Part shown: positions 34,786-45,150 of the stretch, piece by piece
Layout: the number at the start of each line of letters is the position of its first letter
How positions within the stretch are numbered: the first letter of the stretch is position 1
Assembly: GCA_003427395.1 (NCBI GenBank)
Contig: BFEA01000395.1
Location: 1,451,048-1,501,301, forward strand
DNA length: 50,254 nucleotides
Direction of reading: 5' to 3'
DNA from: Chara braunii
Taxonomy: Eukaryota; Streptophyta; Charophyceae; Charales; Characeae
Notes under the pieces: model-generated
Databases searched by the model: none
The model's input: the letters and a program-made list of their open reading frames with translations, nothing else
What the model was told of the DNA's origin: nothing
Made by a program: the position numbers and the translations under genes

Positions 34786-35345
34786 CCAAAGTTGAAATAA
34801 AGCACCATAGTGGCACCAATCCTGGGATAAATGGCGGCAGTGATGGTGCCGAGCGTGGGCTAAATACCCGTGATAACGCCGTACCTGGAATAAACTGCCG
34901 CCAAGGTCTCGAATCTGAAATGAACTACCGCAGTCGCCCTTGCCCTGAAAATAAATCACCGTAGGGGTTCCGAACCTGAATTAAATCGACACAATGGTCC
35001 CGGACCTGAAAATAAATCACCGCAGAGGTCCCGAACCTGAAATAAATCGTCGTGAGGGCGTCGAACCTGAAACGAAACACCGCGATGCCACCGAACCTGA
35101 CCAAACCCGAAATCCAGTACCGGGCTGCTGTGCCACGCGGATGCCGAATCCGTACAACCATGCCATGATAATTCCGTACCTGTCTCGAACCTGATATAGA
35201 ATGCCGCAACGTTTCCGGACCTGAAAACAAACTGCCGCCAAGGTCCCAATCCTGGAATGGCTATCGTAGTAGCCCCGGTCCTGAGAATAAATCACTGCGG
35301 CTGTCCCAAACCTGAAGATAAGTCACCGTAGTGAAACAGCTGTCA
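34786..35345 (+). repeat. Degenerate ~30-bp minisatellite
   Basis: About 18 head-to-tail copies of a ~30-base unit, best preserved at 34945-35100 with the pattern CTGAAATAAATCACCGCAG, then a variable GGTCCCGAAC. Because 30 is a multiple of three, all frames show a ~10-residue periodicity (on the minus strand, F-Q-V-R-D-like repeats). I regard those frames as by-products. Confidence 0.8.
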
Positions 35346-37256
35346 CCGGGCCCATACCGTACCTGTTGCACGTCAGACACCGTAGGACGTAGCCACTCCG
35401 TAACAACCCTCGTATCCGTACCGAACCAAACACCATAGTCGACCCAAGGCAGCACCACCCCATGCTGTCCATGCGACTCCTGCTCTCAGAACATCTCAAC
35501 TGCGGTAATGTCAGTAATCAAGCACACCAGGGAAAGCGTCGCAGGGAACCTCGACCGTCGGCAGTAGCGTTAACTTGTTAAAATCCGGGGAAAATGATCA
35601 ATCCGGAGTCAGAGCTGATGGCGGGTAATCGAGGCGAAATTAGGCCAATCTCCCAATAGTCATGGGTTCCCGTCCCTTTCATCGTTTTTCATCATTCTTC
35701 CCTTTCCTTAATTCTATTGTCGGAAATAGTAAATTAACTGTAAGTTTTCCAAAATTAGATTCCGATAAAATTTAAATAAATGACCGAATTCCTTTTGTTT
35801 CTTTTCTCTTTTACCATTTTTAATCTTTTTCTATGTTTTTATTTTCATTGTCGGGAACATAAAATAACAAGGGTATTCCCCCTTGAATTTAATGCCGCGA
35901 AAAATAAAGAAATTAAGGGATATTATATTTTTCCTTCCTCCACTTCTGGCCTTGATCCCTTTTCCCCATCTCTAATTGTGGTACTAATATGGGCAAAAAT
36001 TTGAGGCTTCATTTCGGCCCCGGTCGCGCCTAGTGCGGCCACTCATCTCGTCGTCTTTGAGGGTTGCTCGTAAAGTTCAGCGCGCCCAAAATCAGGGGTG
36101 CCCTAAGCTCCCCTAATTTTTGCTGCCTGGTCAACCCGGAGCACCGTCAAAACACGGACTTGTCTTTGAGCCTACGACCCAAAACCCCAGATTTCAGGCG
36201 GCGCACTGCTTGTGGCCGCCTGACAACGTGGCATGGGTGGGTTATTGGGGTTATAGTGAAAAGAAGAGAGAGCGTGTATATCGAAGAGAGGGAGGGCTAT
36301 GAGTGCCCTGGGTTTTCTCTTCTCCCACCTCAGCCTCTAATTCTCTGTCTCTTGCTTCGTCTGACCTGGCTGTTCGAGGATCGTTGTACATGAATTGAAC
36401 TCTTTGTGAGGCCGCGTTGACGGGCTTGACGCTGTTACTCACAACACAGTCGCCTTCAAGAAGTTTTAGGGAGGCGGCGGTGTCCTATTAATCTCTTATG
36501 GCCAGTGCACTTCGCCAAGGGGCTGCACCGACACTGGCTATGGGGAGGAGAAGGTGCTTCTCTCGCAGGAAGCGGCACCGGATGAGTTTGGTCGGGACAG
36601 CGGTCTGGTAGTTGGATCAGGGGATGGCGGGAGTGGAGCGTCTCATGATGATCTGCAGGGTTTGGTGACTTCTCGCAGTTCAAGGCGACCTCACGAGGCG
36701 ATGGAAGCTCGACGTGCAACAACTTGTCGAAGTCGTCATCCTAGGTACCGCTCTAAATTTTCACAGTGGATCCGTCTATTCTGTCGTGATGGAAGTTACG
36801 TTTTAACTTTTCTTATTTCAATGATCTGTAGGTCGGTAATGGTTTGTAGACTGGTAATTCACGAGTCGTGATATTCTCCTGGATGTGTATTCTGAATTCC
36901 TTCTCTTAAAAAACTAGTCCTTAGCATAACGTGATTCCCGTAATGGAATATCTGATGTCTGTTCTCATAATTAGCTAAAATTACTTCATTTTTTTTTTTT
37001 TTCTTAACGCACGCTGAGTGCTATCTCTGAAAAATTACGTCATAATTACTTTTCCCAAATATGTGCTCGTGAAATTTGACTTGATTTTTACTTCGCAAGT
37101 TCTTATATACGAACCTGAAATTTAAACTGACAAATGGTAAATTTCTAGATGATTCCCTTGATATCAATTTTAATTTTGAATTTGAGTCTAAATCGATTAG
37201 TTTAGTTTCCTTTCCAGCTTAAGGTGAGAATTACCCAATTCGTAAGGTAGAATCAG
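35346..37256. other. No gene seen; AT-rich
   Basis: Mostly AT-rich with long poly-T stretches (35680-35960, 36885-37250) and a GC-richer island at 36000-36760. The island has a TATA-like GTGTATAT near 36276 followed by CT-rich sequence, which might be an LTR-like promoter, but nothing else supports that. Confidence 0.35.
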
Positions 37257-37590
37257 TTTAAATCTTTAACCACCAGTACCTGCCGGTTGTCAAGGCCCAA
37301 CCCTAAAGCTACCGGTAGGCCTAGCCTACAGCTACAGTGACAAGCCTCAAAGTACCGGTACTTCGAGGACATCAAAATTTGTTTACAATAAATGTGAACA
37401 AAATCAAAAGAAAAACAAACGAAAAACAAGAGAAAACTATAAAAAAAAAGAAGAAAAAAAGGAAGAAGGAAAATGAAACTGAAAAAAAGGGACTGCATCG
37501 CGCCGTGAGCGAGAGAGAGAGACGAAAATGACGGGTTTGTTGCACAGAGAGTGACGCCATTCGCTACGCAGTGGCGCGGCAAATGCGTCG

Positions 37591-38180
37591 NNNNNNNNNN
37601 NNNNNNNNNNNNNNNNNNNNNNNNNNNNNNNNNNNNNNNNNNNNNNNNNNNNNNNNNNNNNNNNNNNNNNNNNNNNNNNNNNNNNNNNNNNNNNNNNNNN
37701 NNNNNNNNNNNNNNNNNNNNNNNNNNNNNNNNNNNNNNNNNNNNNNNNNNNNNNNNNNNNNNNNNNNNNNNNNNNNNNNNNNNNNNNNNNNNNNNNNNNN
37801 NNNNNNNNNNNNNNNNNNNNNNNNNNNNNNNNNNNNNNNNNNNNNNNNNNNNNNNNNNNNNNNNNNNNNNNNNNNNNNNNNNNNNNNNNNNNNNNNNNNN
37901 NNNNNNNNNNNNNNNNNNNNNNNNNNNNNNNNNNNNNNNNNNNNNNNNNNNNNNNNNNNNNNNNNNNNNNNNNNNNNNNNNNNNNNNNNNNNNNNNNNNN
38001 NNNNNNNNNNNNNNNNNNNNNNNNNNNNNNNNNNNNNNNNNNNNNNNNNNNNNNNNNNNNNNNNNNNNNNNNNNNNNNNNNNNNNNNNNNNNNNNNNNNN
38101 NNNNNNNNNNNNNNNNNNNNNNNNNNNNNNNNNNNNNNNNNNNNNNNNNNNNNNNNNNNNNNNNNNNNNNNNNNNNNNNN
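37591..38180. other. Assembly gap (590 N)
   Basis: Unresolved bases. The right edge runs directly into (AG)n, so the gap probably reflects an unassembled GA microsatellite. Protein frames crossing it are meaningless. Confidence 0.99.

Positions 38181-38250
<70 letters not shown>
38181..38250 (+). repeat. (AG)n microsatellite
   Basis: Seventy bases of AG directly after the gap; the true length is unknown. Confidence 0.95.
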
Positions 38251-38252
<2 letters not shown>

Positions 38253-38283
38253 TTGCTGCACGCTGTGGAAATGTGCAAAACGA

Positions 38284-38345
38284 GAGTGAATCTTCCACTA
38301 GAACATGGAAAGATACACCGCCATGATGTCTTTTCCATGCTGGAA
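38284..38345 (+). repeat. Dispersed GAACATGGAAAGATAC repeat, copy 1
   Basis: GTGAATCTTCCACTAGAACA and then TGGAAAGATACACCGCCATG. The same ~45-bp sequence occurs at 47530-47575 (+) and 47662-47703 (-). Confidence 0.75.
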
Positions 38346-38455
38346 AAATAGTCGAGACGCCAGCAGTTTCGGCGGGCTGCGTGGAGCACCCCGCACAGGC
38401 CGCCGAGAGTCTCTCTCTCTCTCGCGCGCGCGCGAGACTTCCGAAGTTTGTTTTC

Positions 38456-38518
38456 TTGTTTTGTTTTGTTTTGTTTGTTTGTTTGTTTGTTTGTTTGTTT
38501 GTTTGTTTGTTTGTTTTT
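38456..38518 (+). repeat. (TTTG)n microsatellite
   Basis: About 60 bases of TTTG repeat, preceded by CT and CG dinucleotide runs (38410-38434). Confidence 0.95.
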
Positions 38519-38620
38519 GAAGCGACCGGGCGTTGGCTTGCCCGACCCCGAAAGTCGCGGCGAGTTAACGACCGCGACTTCGAAAAAACAACGGGGAGGT
38601 ACTGGTGGTTTAAATTTGGT

Positions 38621-40850
38621 TCTTAGTAATTGAAGCCTCAGTTCGTGATGTTGTGGGTTTGGGGTTATAGGTATCGAATGGAATAGTTTCTTAAATTAGG
38701 GTTGGAGCCCCTCCCTGCGAGGGTTACACAAGGTGGGTGGTGTGATCTTTGAGAGGGTAGGGGCGGTATTGAGGGTTTGTCCTCCTCTGGGCCATGCTCA
38801 TCCTTGGGTCGGATCAGCTATGGCAGTTGGGGAAAGAGGACAAGGGGTGCTGATGTCAGCAAGGTGAGAGTCGAGAGGGCTGTTCTGCTTGGAGGGGGTA
38901 CGGGGCAGGAGGGGAGGGGGATCTTCGGCTCTACGGGGCATACTTTAGGGGGTACTGTGTGCGTCTGAGGGAGCAAGAGTGTATTTTTGGGGGCTGTTAT
39001 GAACTGGGACGGGGAGGTGAGGGGGTGCCTTCCCGCGGAGGCAGTAAATAGACAACGGATTTTCCTTTTGAGGAGAGGAATAACCCCTTTGGTTCTTATG
39101 ACCCCTCTATATTTTATTGAGACTTCAATAGGTGTTGGAGTTTCCACAGGGAGAGAGGGTAGTTCTCTTCCCCTCCTTCCCTCTTCCTGTGGAAATAGTG
39201 GGCGTTGAATGTTCATCTGAGTTGTTTGAATCTTCTTTACTAATTGGAAATTCTTCAATGCTTTGGTGCTGGGAGCAGGGGTTTGCGGTGGTTGCAATGG
39301 TGGGAGACGACGCGCCCTGCGGCGAAGGGCCTATTAGCCTGTAGGGTTGAAATGGGGTACAACAACGGTCGAGATGGCGGCTTCATCGCGGTAAGACTTG
39401 CCGGAGTAGGGCTGAGAAGGACTTTTGTGCGATATCTGCAACCAGTGCCTGATCCGAGGCTTGGGGTTGTTTTTCGTGTAGATTGCACAATTGTCATTCT
39501 TAGCCTAAGCCGGTAATGACCCCGATATTTCGAAGTTTTTTCCATAAATTTCTTAGAAAAGAAGAAAATTTTTCTAAGGCTTGGTGCTAGTGGCAGGGGG
39601 TTATGGTGGGTGTGATGGTGGGAGAGGACACACTCTGCGATGAAGGGGCTAGCCTGCAGGGTTGAAATAGGGTATAGCAGCGGTGGTGATGGTGACTCCA
39701 TTGCAGTAAGACTTGTCGGAGTAGGACTGAGAAGGTTTTTTTGTGGGATATCTGCAACTAGTGCCTGGAGGATGGATGATCGGAGCTACAGCTATGGTGC
39801 TAATTGGTGGCTTGACTGGTATCTGCCGTAGTCCTGAGTCCCAGGGGTTTGTGAATAGACGAGGCCAGAACGACACTGGTCGGTGCTGGGGCTTGGTCGC
39901 GCTGTCCTGTAACTCGAGTTGTACGAGGGCATGAGACCTGGTAGAGAGATCTGGGGAGTTGTCAAGGGAGGAAGGCACTCTAGTGTCTATTGGTGAGCTG
40001 GTGCCTAGTCGACGCTGGCCGGAGCTGGGGCGGGTCGTGTTGCCCTGTGGCCTAGCAGGTGGGGGGTTTCTGGGGTGGGTCGTGCCACTCTGTAACCTAG
40101 AAGTTGGGGGCGTGCGGCTTGGTAGAGGTTGGGCATCGGGGGATAGGGGTGAGGGAGGTAGGGTTAGGGCCGCTGAAAGGCACCAAGGCAGGTGGGCTAT
40201 TCGGTCTGAATTTCTCCTGTGAGCCAAGGCTCGAAAAACAAAAGGGCCCCTTGAATTTAGTATTGCATAGATGTCTGTTTTTTCCATAAGCCCCTTCGAG
40301 GCTGTTTCATTAAAAAAAAAAGGATCCAAGATTTGGTTGGTTGTTCAAGGGGGGTCTTAAGAATGATTTAGGATTCTGGGGGCTCCTAGCAACTCATCTT
40401 AGACGGCTCCATTGCTGATATACTCAGTGATCTGCGGCTGTTCGATGCCAGAACGACGCTGGCCGGTGCTGGGGTGTTGCCCTGTAACCTGCTGATGCAG
40501 GAGTGTGAGGCCTGGTGGAGAGATATGGGGATGCTTTGGGGTGGGCATTCCAAGGGACAACCAAGGGTTGCTGCTGGGACGACGCTGGTCAGAGCTGGGG
40601 TGAGTCGTGTTGCCCAGTAACCCAGCAGGGTGGGGGTGTGAGGCGTGGAAGAGCTCGGCAGGGAGTAAGTCAGTGCTGGAGAGCTTTAGAAGTGTTGCTA
40701 GGGATCCATAGGGTTTTGAGGCGTGTTTTGTTGTGGCCAGAACTTTTTTCTGAAGTTTGTCGTAGTAATTTTCTAAGTCGCTCAAAATTTTCTTAGCCAA
40801 AGCCGGGCAACGGCCCCAGTATCTCAAACTTTCAAAATTCTATGTAAATT
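38621..40850. repeat. Block of interspersed tandem duplications
   Basis: Several units recur. A ~190-bp unit occurs at about 39256-39465 and 39578-39773 (shared TAAGACTTG-CGGAGTAGG and GATATCTGCAAC). A unit with CGACGCTGG-CGG-GCTGGGG and GTCGTGTTGCCC recurs at about 39867, 40011, 40452 and 40576. A unit with AGCC-AAGCCGG followed by CCCC-GTAT-TC occurs at 39505 and 40797. The long Pro/Ser/Thr-rich minus-strand frames (38818-39297, 39649-40329) share these repeats, and I do not call them genes. Confidence 0.55.
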
Positions 40851-40856
40851 TCCATA

Positions 40857-40926
40857 TGGGACGCTGGGCCCAGTTCCCAGCACGTGCTGCTCCCCACGAA
40901 TAGATTGGAGCCTTGTCCTATCAAAA

Positions 40927-40981
<55 letters not shown>

Positions 40982-40983
40982 AA
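40857..40983 (+). mobile_element. LINE-C-family 3' end with (AAAT)n tail
   Basis: GGGACGCTGGGCCCAGTTCC, then CAGCACGTGCTGCTCCCCAC and AATAGATTGGAGCC, match the end of LINE-C. Instead of poly-A, the tail is about 14 pure copies of AAAT (40924-40983). No clear target-site duplication was found. Confidence 0.65.
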
Positions 40984-41177
40984 GCAGTATCTGCGCACGG
41001 AATTGGATGCGTGAAAATTCTACGCCTATTTAGATCTCTTGGGAAAATCCCTGAGCTTTCTGAAGCGGATTTGGGAACACTCATGTACAAGAAAGGACAC
41101 GTCAGCGTGAAGTGCGGCGACAAATTTCGGAGTTCCCAACTATGGGCCTCGTTAGACACTCCTTACGAGTTCCTTGC

Positions 41178-41202
41178 GCCACAAGGAATTTTCCTTGTGG
41201 CT
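41178..41202. repeat. Hairpin with CCACAAGGAA arms
   Basis: A perfect 11-bp inverted repeat, GCCACAAGGAA and TTCCTTGTGGC, around a two-base centre. The same word recurs imperfectly at about 41475-41510. Confidence 0.7.
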
Positions 41203-41411
41203 CGTAAGGGAATTTGGCCTCTTCGTTCCACCTGTCCTCGGGGACGTCGCCCGAGGACATGTCCTAAGCCTGATGTCAGCAAAAAAAAAGAAAAGAAAAA
41301 AAGAAAAACAGTTGTGCTTCAGGCCTTCAGCCAATAGGGTGCAACCACGATCCAGATTCTCAGCTGCAACGTCTATCTACCCGTGTGCCCTCTCCTCTCC
41401 GTGAAACGCGG

Positions 41412-41457
41412 ATTCCTTGTGCCCAAGGGACCTCACGAGGTCCCTTGGGCACAAGGA
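41412..41457. repeat. Perfect 22-bp inverted repeat
   Basis: The left arm begins TTCCTTGTGCCCAAGGGACC; the right arm is its exact reverse complement after a two-base AC centre. Similar shorter hairpins at 41178-41202, 41234-41262 and 41473-41517 share the CACAAGGAA word. No run of T or transcription unit suggests a terminator. Confidence 0.85.
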
Positions 41458-41720
41458 AGAAATGGCTGGGGCCACAAGGATGCCACAAGGAATTTTCCTC
41501 GTGGCGTTTTCACATTTCTTTTTCAATTTCATCCCCAAGGACAGGTGGAACAAGCGCGTCGTTGTGGATTTCACGTCCCCAAGGGGTGTCTAACTACGCC
41601 CTATCGAACAAAATCCATAGCGTGCTCGCTAAGGCGCTCGTAATTCCTACGTAAATTCATGCATTTTGAAGAAAAAGAAGAATTCCAAAATTTTGGAGAA
41701 AACGGAAGTAGTTTGAAGTG

Positions 41721-41880
41721 TTTTAAACAACCAGTACTTCCTAAAGGCGTGTCCGTTAACAAGCCACAATTTTAGGAAACGCACGGGCAGCTATAGGAGT
41801 GCCCAAATTCATCCGACTAGAAATGTTTCTACTCTATTTTTTCCGCGGCCAATAACTGGGCCAAGTACTGGTGGTCTAAG
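41721..41880. mobile_element. Small TIR element (MITE-like), copy 1
   Basis: The ends TTAAACAACCAGTACTT (left) and AAGTACTGGTGGTCTAA (right) are inverted repeats. The interior contains TTAGGAAACGCACGGGC, AAATTCATCCGACTAGAAAT and ACTCTATTTTTTCCGCGGCC. Related interiors occur at 45019-45150 and 45770-45870. Confidence 0.6.
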
Positions 41881-41944
41881 CTAGCGGGATGACTTCCTGC
41901 AGTTGCTGAAGCTTTTGGTGGGATCACACACATGCCATATACGG

Positions 41945-42395
41945 TCCTTCAGGTCTCCTTCAGTAAGCCAAGTTCCATGTTGACATGCCAAAGATAACCA
42001 CGAGTAGAGATTCCTTTGTTTACGCAGGAAATCCAATGAGATTTAGTAGTGAGGGAGAAAAACTTGCCACTTTCATCTATGATAGTTGGGTTACTAAAGA
42101 AGGGTTGTGTCCATATCTCATGCCAACAAACAAGTCGTGACTGTTTTTTTGCGTCCACCTTCTGCCGAAACCAGATGAGATCTATCCATAAGGGGATGAG
42201 AAATGCGTCGAATTTTGTGATGGGTGATAGGTTTCCACGTCCCTGTTTGGGATTGGTCGGGGATAGACCAGAAGTGGCGGGTGAGTCTTTCGAGAGCTTG
42301 AACTTGTTTCTCCACTAGGGATGATGGGGGCCAACAGGCCCATTGGATGAGGGCGTACTGTACCCATGAGAGATCATTTCCTATGAGCAATCCTG
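41945..42395 (-). pseudogene. LINE ORF2 connection-region fragment
   Basis: Two minus frames (42390-42118 and 42158-41949), joined by one frameshift, read as the LINE connection region. The first has N-D-L-S-W-V-Q-Y-A-L-I-Q-W; the second has T-Q-P-F-F-S-N-P and S-H-W-I-S-C-V-N-K-G-I, which line up with R-Q-P-L-F-G-N and R-W-L-S-W-I-K-N-G-I of LINE-A. RT and zinc domains are absent. The family is diverged from LINE-A and LINE-C. Confidence 0.6.
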
Positions 42396-42602
42396 ACTTC
42401 CTAAGATAATATTGAATTTCATAGCATCCAATTCATCATTGGGTTCTAGGATTGACCGCCCTCCCCATGACCTTACATTGGGTGCTGTAGTCCTAGGCCA
42501 ATTCATCCTTGGGTTTGACGGCCCCTCCCCCCAACGTGAAAAACCTCGGGGGACCGGTAGCACAGTTCCATGAGGGCTACTGGTAGCATAGTGTGGAGAA
42601 CC

Positions 42603-43570
42603 GGCTGAATGGCAAAAATGGAAATTGTGTTAAATTGCCGCCGCGATTTATTTTGCAGCCAAAGTGTTTTGTTTCTTATTTTTTAAATACTTTTCCTGAA
42701 AAGATCACAACAAAATCTACGGCTGCTCCAATTTTCAGGTTTGTTCACCCATTCTTCTGAGTGCGAAAAATCACTGAATTTGGAGTACTTCTGGTGGCCA
42801 CACATGGTAGAGTGGCACAAATGGAAATGCGCCGAATTGGCCCAGCAGTTATTTCACGGTCAAAATGATTGTTTTTTTTTTTTTGTTTTTTTTTTTTTTC
42901 TAAAGAAACGGCCCTACCTGTGATAGTGGTGCTGTTATGATCAGACAATACTAGCACCTGGGGGGTGGCTCCATCTATTGGTGGGGAGCATCACCTGCTG
43001 GAAAGCGGGTCCAGCGTCCCTTACATGAAATAAATTTGAACCATAACAGAAATAACGAGTAACAATTGTAAAAGGTTCCTGCCAGCATTGATTGCCCTGG
43101 GATCCAGGGGATTGACTGAGCAGGTTAGAGGATAGAGGGGGGAATCTCTTCACCTTGATCCAGGCGCCAGATTCTGCTATTTCCTGCTAATTCCTCCTTC
43201 TCCCTCCATCCCCAACCCCAACCGTACAGCCTTCCCTGATTGTCTTTTAATTGTTCTGATATTTTCCTGGAAAGATCACAACGAAATCTATGGGCCCTCA
43301 ATTTTCAGAGTTTTTCACTCATTCTTCTGAGCGCGAAAGATCATTGACGTTGTACTTTTTTTTCTGTTGGCCCACATATGGTAGAGTGGCAAAAATGGTA
43401 ATGAGCCGAATAGGCACGGCAATTATTTCAGGGTCAAAATGATTTCCCCCCCATTTTTCTGACACTTTTCCTGGAAATATCACGAGCTAATCTACGGATC
43501 CTCAATTTTCCAGAATTTTCTGCAAATTCTTCTGAGCACGAAAAATCGCCAAAGTTGCCGCTTTCAAATC
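42603..43570 (+). repeat. ~200-bp tandem array, interrupted by a LINE end
   Basis: Units at 42681-42870, 43244-43441 and 43452-43570 (partial), plus a partial unit at 42603-42680, share ACTTTTCCTG-AAAGATCAC, TCTTCTGAG-GCGAAA and GTAGAGTGGCA-AAATGG, ending TCAAAATGAT. Between the second and third units a truncated LINE 3' end is inserted. This is a satellite-like array of at least four units; its full extent is unknown. Confidence 0.75.
42873..43236 (-). mobile_element. Truncated LINE-C-family 3' end inside the array
   Basis: Poly-T at 42873-42900 (poly-A on the minus strand) is followed by CTCCATCTATTGGTGGGGAG, GGGTCCAGCGTCCCTTACAT, CCTGCCAGCATTGATT and CAGGCGCCAGATTC, matching the LINE-C 3' UTR. 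TGATTGT at 42866-42872 and 43237-43243 is a candidate 7-bp target-site duplication and coincides with the break in the tandem array. Confidence 0.75.
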
Positions 43571-43710
43571 CAGTAACGAACGGTCACCACAACTCTGTAA
43601 AACCTGGCCCTGTGTGTCAGGGGGAAGGTGGCAGGCAGTTTCTTCGTTGTCATTTCTCCATAGATAGGCCGAAAGGGCAGATTTCAATGTTCACATGCAT
43701 TATTTATAGC

Positions 43711-43891
43711 CAATGCAGCCTGCCACTTGTGGTCCAGTAGGAAAACATGTGCACAATTTCCCGGTTGGGAAAAGCAGTGGGGCTCCACAGCGAGCAATGA
43801 GGGGGGCTACTACAAAAATGGTGCCCCGTGACAACTAAAAATTTGTGCACATGTTTTCCGACTGGACCACAAATGTGGGCCGATGCATTGC
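43711..43891. mobile_element. Fold-back / MITE-like element with ~50-bp arms
   Basis: The left arm 43711-43759 and right arm 43839-43891 are inverted copies. Their inner 30 bases are nearly identical (GTGGTCCAGT-GGAAAACATG, then TGCACAA). About 80 bases separate the arms. No coding capacity. Confidence 0.75.
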
Positions 43892-44189
43892 ACCGCCTTT
43901 GAGGAAATACTTGCCCAAAGAGAGACCTGTTTTCCTTTAGGGAACGTACTTATCCGCCCGGGAGGCACTCTGCCTCGAATGAGATCAGGTTCCTTGTTTT
44001 GTGGTTTGTGGACTTCCATGTGAAAATTTGAGAAATCGCTGTGCACTGTTCATTTTTTTTTCCACTGTTCATATGAGAAATTGAGAAAGAGGAATTTCCT
44101 CGAAGTAAGTCATTGGAGCATAAGCCTATCTTGGATTCATTTGAACTGAATGTAATTTGGCCAGATTCATCACAAGATAGCCAGCCCAA

Positions 44190-44767
44190 AAAAGTAGTAG
44201 TCTGAGTAGAATGGAGCGGTGACAGAGGAGAGGGACCGCGTGATTTGGAAGAAATGAGAGACTACCGTCTAGTTTTCAAAGACTGGACAAATATAGAGCC
44301 TTCTTTCCCATTACGCCCTCCCTCGGACTTCCCAGACCCCTTCCCACCTCACACCCTGTCTTTGGCTGAGATTTTGTCTTGAATGAGATATTCTGATCTC
44401 CTTCACGACCTCGAGATTTTGTCTTGAATGAGATACTCTGATCTCCTTTATGACCTCACACACATGTATATTATGGATTCCCTCCCCGGAGCCACCTGGG
44501 GAGGAACCCGCAAATATATACATCTGTTCTTTCAGTTGGGGTAATCAATGCCGGCAGTCTGAGTTTTCTGAGCAATCTGTGCCATTGGACATGGCTTGGA
44601 GTGAGCAGCCCTTCTGAATAGTATCAGCTCCTAACTGGTTATCTGACGCCCTTCCTTCGAGGGTGAAGAGGTACAAAAGGCATTGGCATTTCTCCAAGCT
44701 TACAAATGACTACACCACTGGATACTTTATAGGCCTGCTCAGTCAAAAAAAAAAAAAAAAAAAAAAA
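44190..44767 (+). mobile_element. Truncated LINE 3' end with poly-A
   Basis: The plus frame from about 44205 encodes V-E-W-S-G-D, Y-R-L-V-F-K-D-W-T-N and PLRPPSDFPDPFPP, the C-terminal tail of ORF2 as seen at 40-378 and 17734-18651. A 3' UTR of about 400 bp follows, containing GTAATCAATGCCGGCAG, and ends in a 23-base poly-A (44745-44767). Only the last ~50 codons of ORF2 remain. Confidence 0.7.
44368..44457 (+). repeat. 45-bp tandem duplication at LINE ORF2 end
   Basis: Two copies (44368-44412 and 44413-44457) share GAGATTTTGTCTTGAATGAG and CTGATCTCCTT with few differences. The unit is a multiple of three and repeats a short stop-containing peptide. Its place matches the 333-495 duplication in the other copy. 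Confidence 0.85.
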
Positions 44768-44888
44768 GGTGAGGAAAAGCAGGAAAAGAGGGGAAAGTAC
44801 AAGAAGAAAACTTAGAAGAAGAAGAGGGAGGGAAAAGTACAAGAAGAAAAAGGACAAGACCATCAGGGGAAAGAGGAATGATGGGCCC

Positions 44889-45010
44889 CACAAAGAAATG
44901 GACTGGGACTGCTACCAGACGAGAAATAATTATTGACCCCCTTGGGAGGAGGAAGGGTGGGTTGCACAAAGAAATGGACGGGGACTGCTACGACACGAGA
45001 AAGAACTATT
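44889..45010 (+). repeat. 76-bp-spaced tandem duplication
   Basis: CACAAAGAAATGGAC-GGGACT followed by a GAGAAA-AACTATT-like end occurs at 44889-44934 and again at 44965-45010. Confidence 0.8.
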
Positions 45011-45018
45011 ACACCACG

Positions 45019-45150
45019 GTCCACCAGCACTTCCTAAAGTCGTGCCCGTTAACAAGCCACAAATTTAGGAAACATACGGGTCACTACTGGAGCGCCCAAA
45101 TTCATCCGACTAGAAACGTTTTGACTCTACTTTTTTTCCGTGGTTTAACC
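45019..45150. mobile_element. Small TIR-family element, copy 2
   Basis: It matches the element at 41721-41880: CCAGCACTTCCTAAAG, GTTAACAAGCCACAAAT, AAATTCATCCGACTAGAAAC and ACTCTACTTTTTTTCCG. The right TIR is truncated or replaced at about 45148. Confidence 0.6.

Larger units (their letters stand above)
37257..38620. mobile_element. Candidate TIR element containing the assembly gap
   Basis: The left end (37261-37281) and the inverted right end (38597-38620) both read as AAAT-T--AACCACCAGTACCT, about 17 of 21 matching, which suggests terminal inverted repeats of a DNA element of at least 1.36 kb. The TIR resembles the ends of the small elements at 41721-41880 and 45853-45870. The interior holds the 590-base gap, an (AG)n tract, a (TTTG)n tract and one copy of the GAACATGGAAAGATAC repeat. 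No transposase is visible. Confidence 0.45.

Noticed and set aside
36000-36760. GC-richer island as an LTR with TATA box
   Set aside because: No matching partner LTR, primer-binding site or coding region was found in the window.
37253-38389. Frames of 240-380 codons around the gap
   Set aside because: Most of their length is N bases and (AG)n.
39649-40329. 226-codon Pro/Ser/Thr-rich minus frame
   Set aside because: It follows the local tandem duplications, lacks a recognisable domain, and neighbouring frames show the same repeats.
41412-41457. Rho-independent terminator
   Set aside because: This is eukaryotic nuclear DNA, there is no T-run after the stem and no gene upstream.
42603-43570. 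CRISPR-like array
   Set aside because: Units are ~200 bp and degenerate, with no short identical repeats or unique spacers of regular length.
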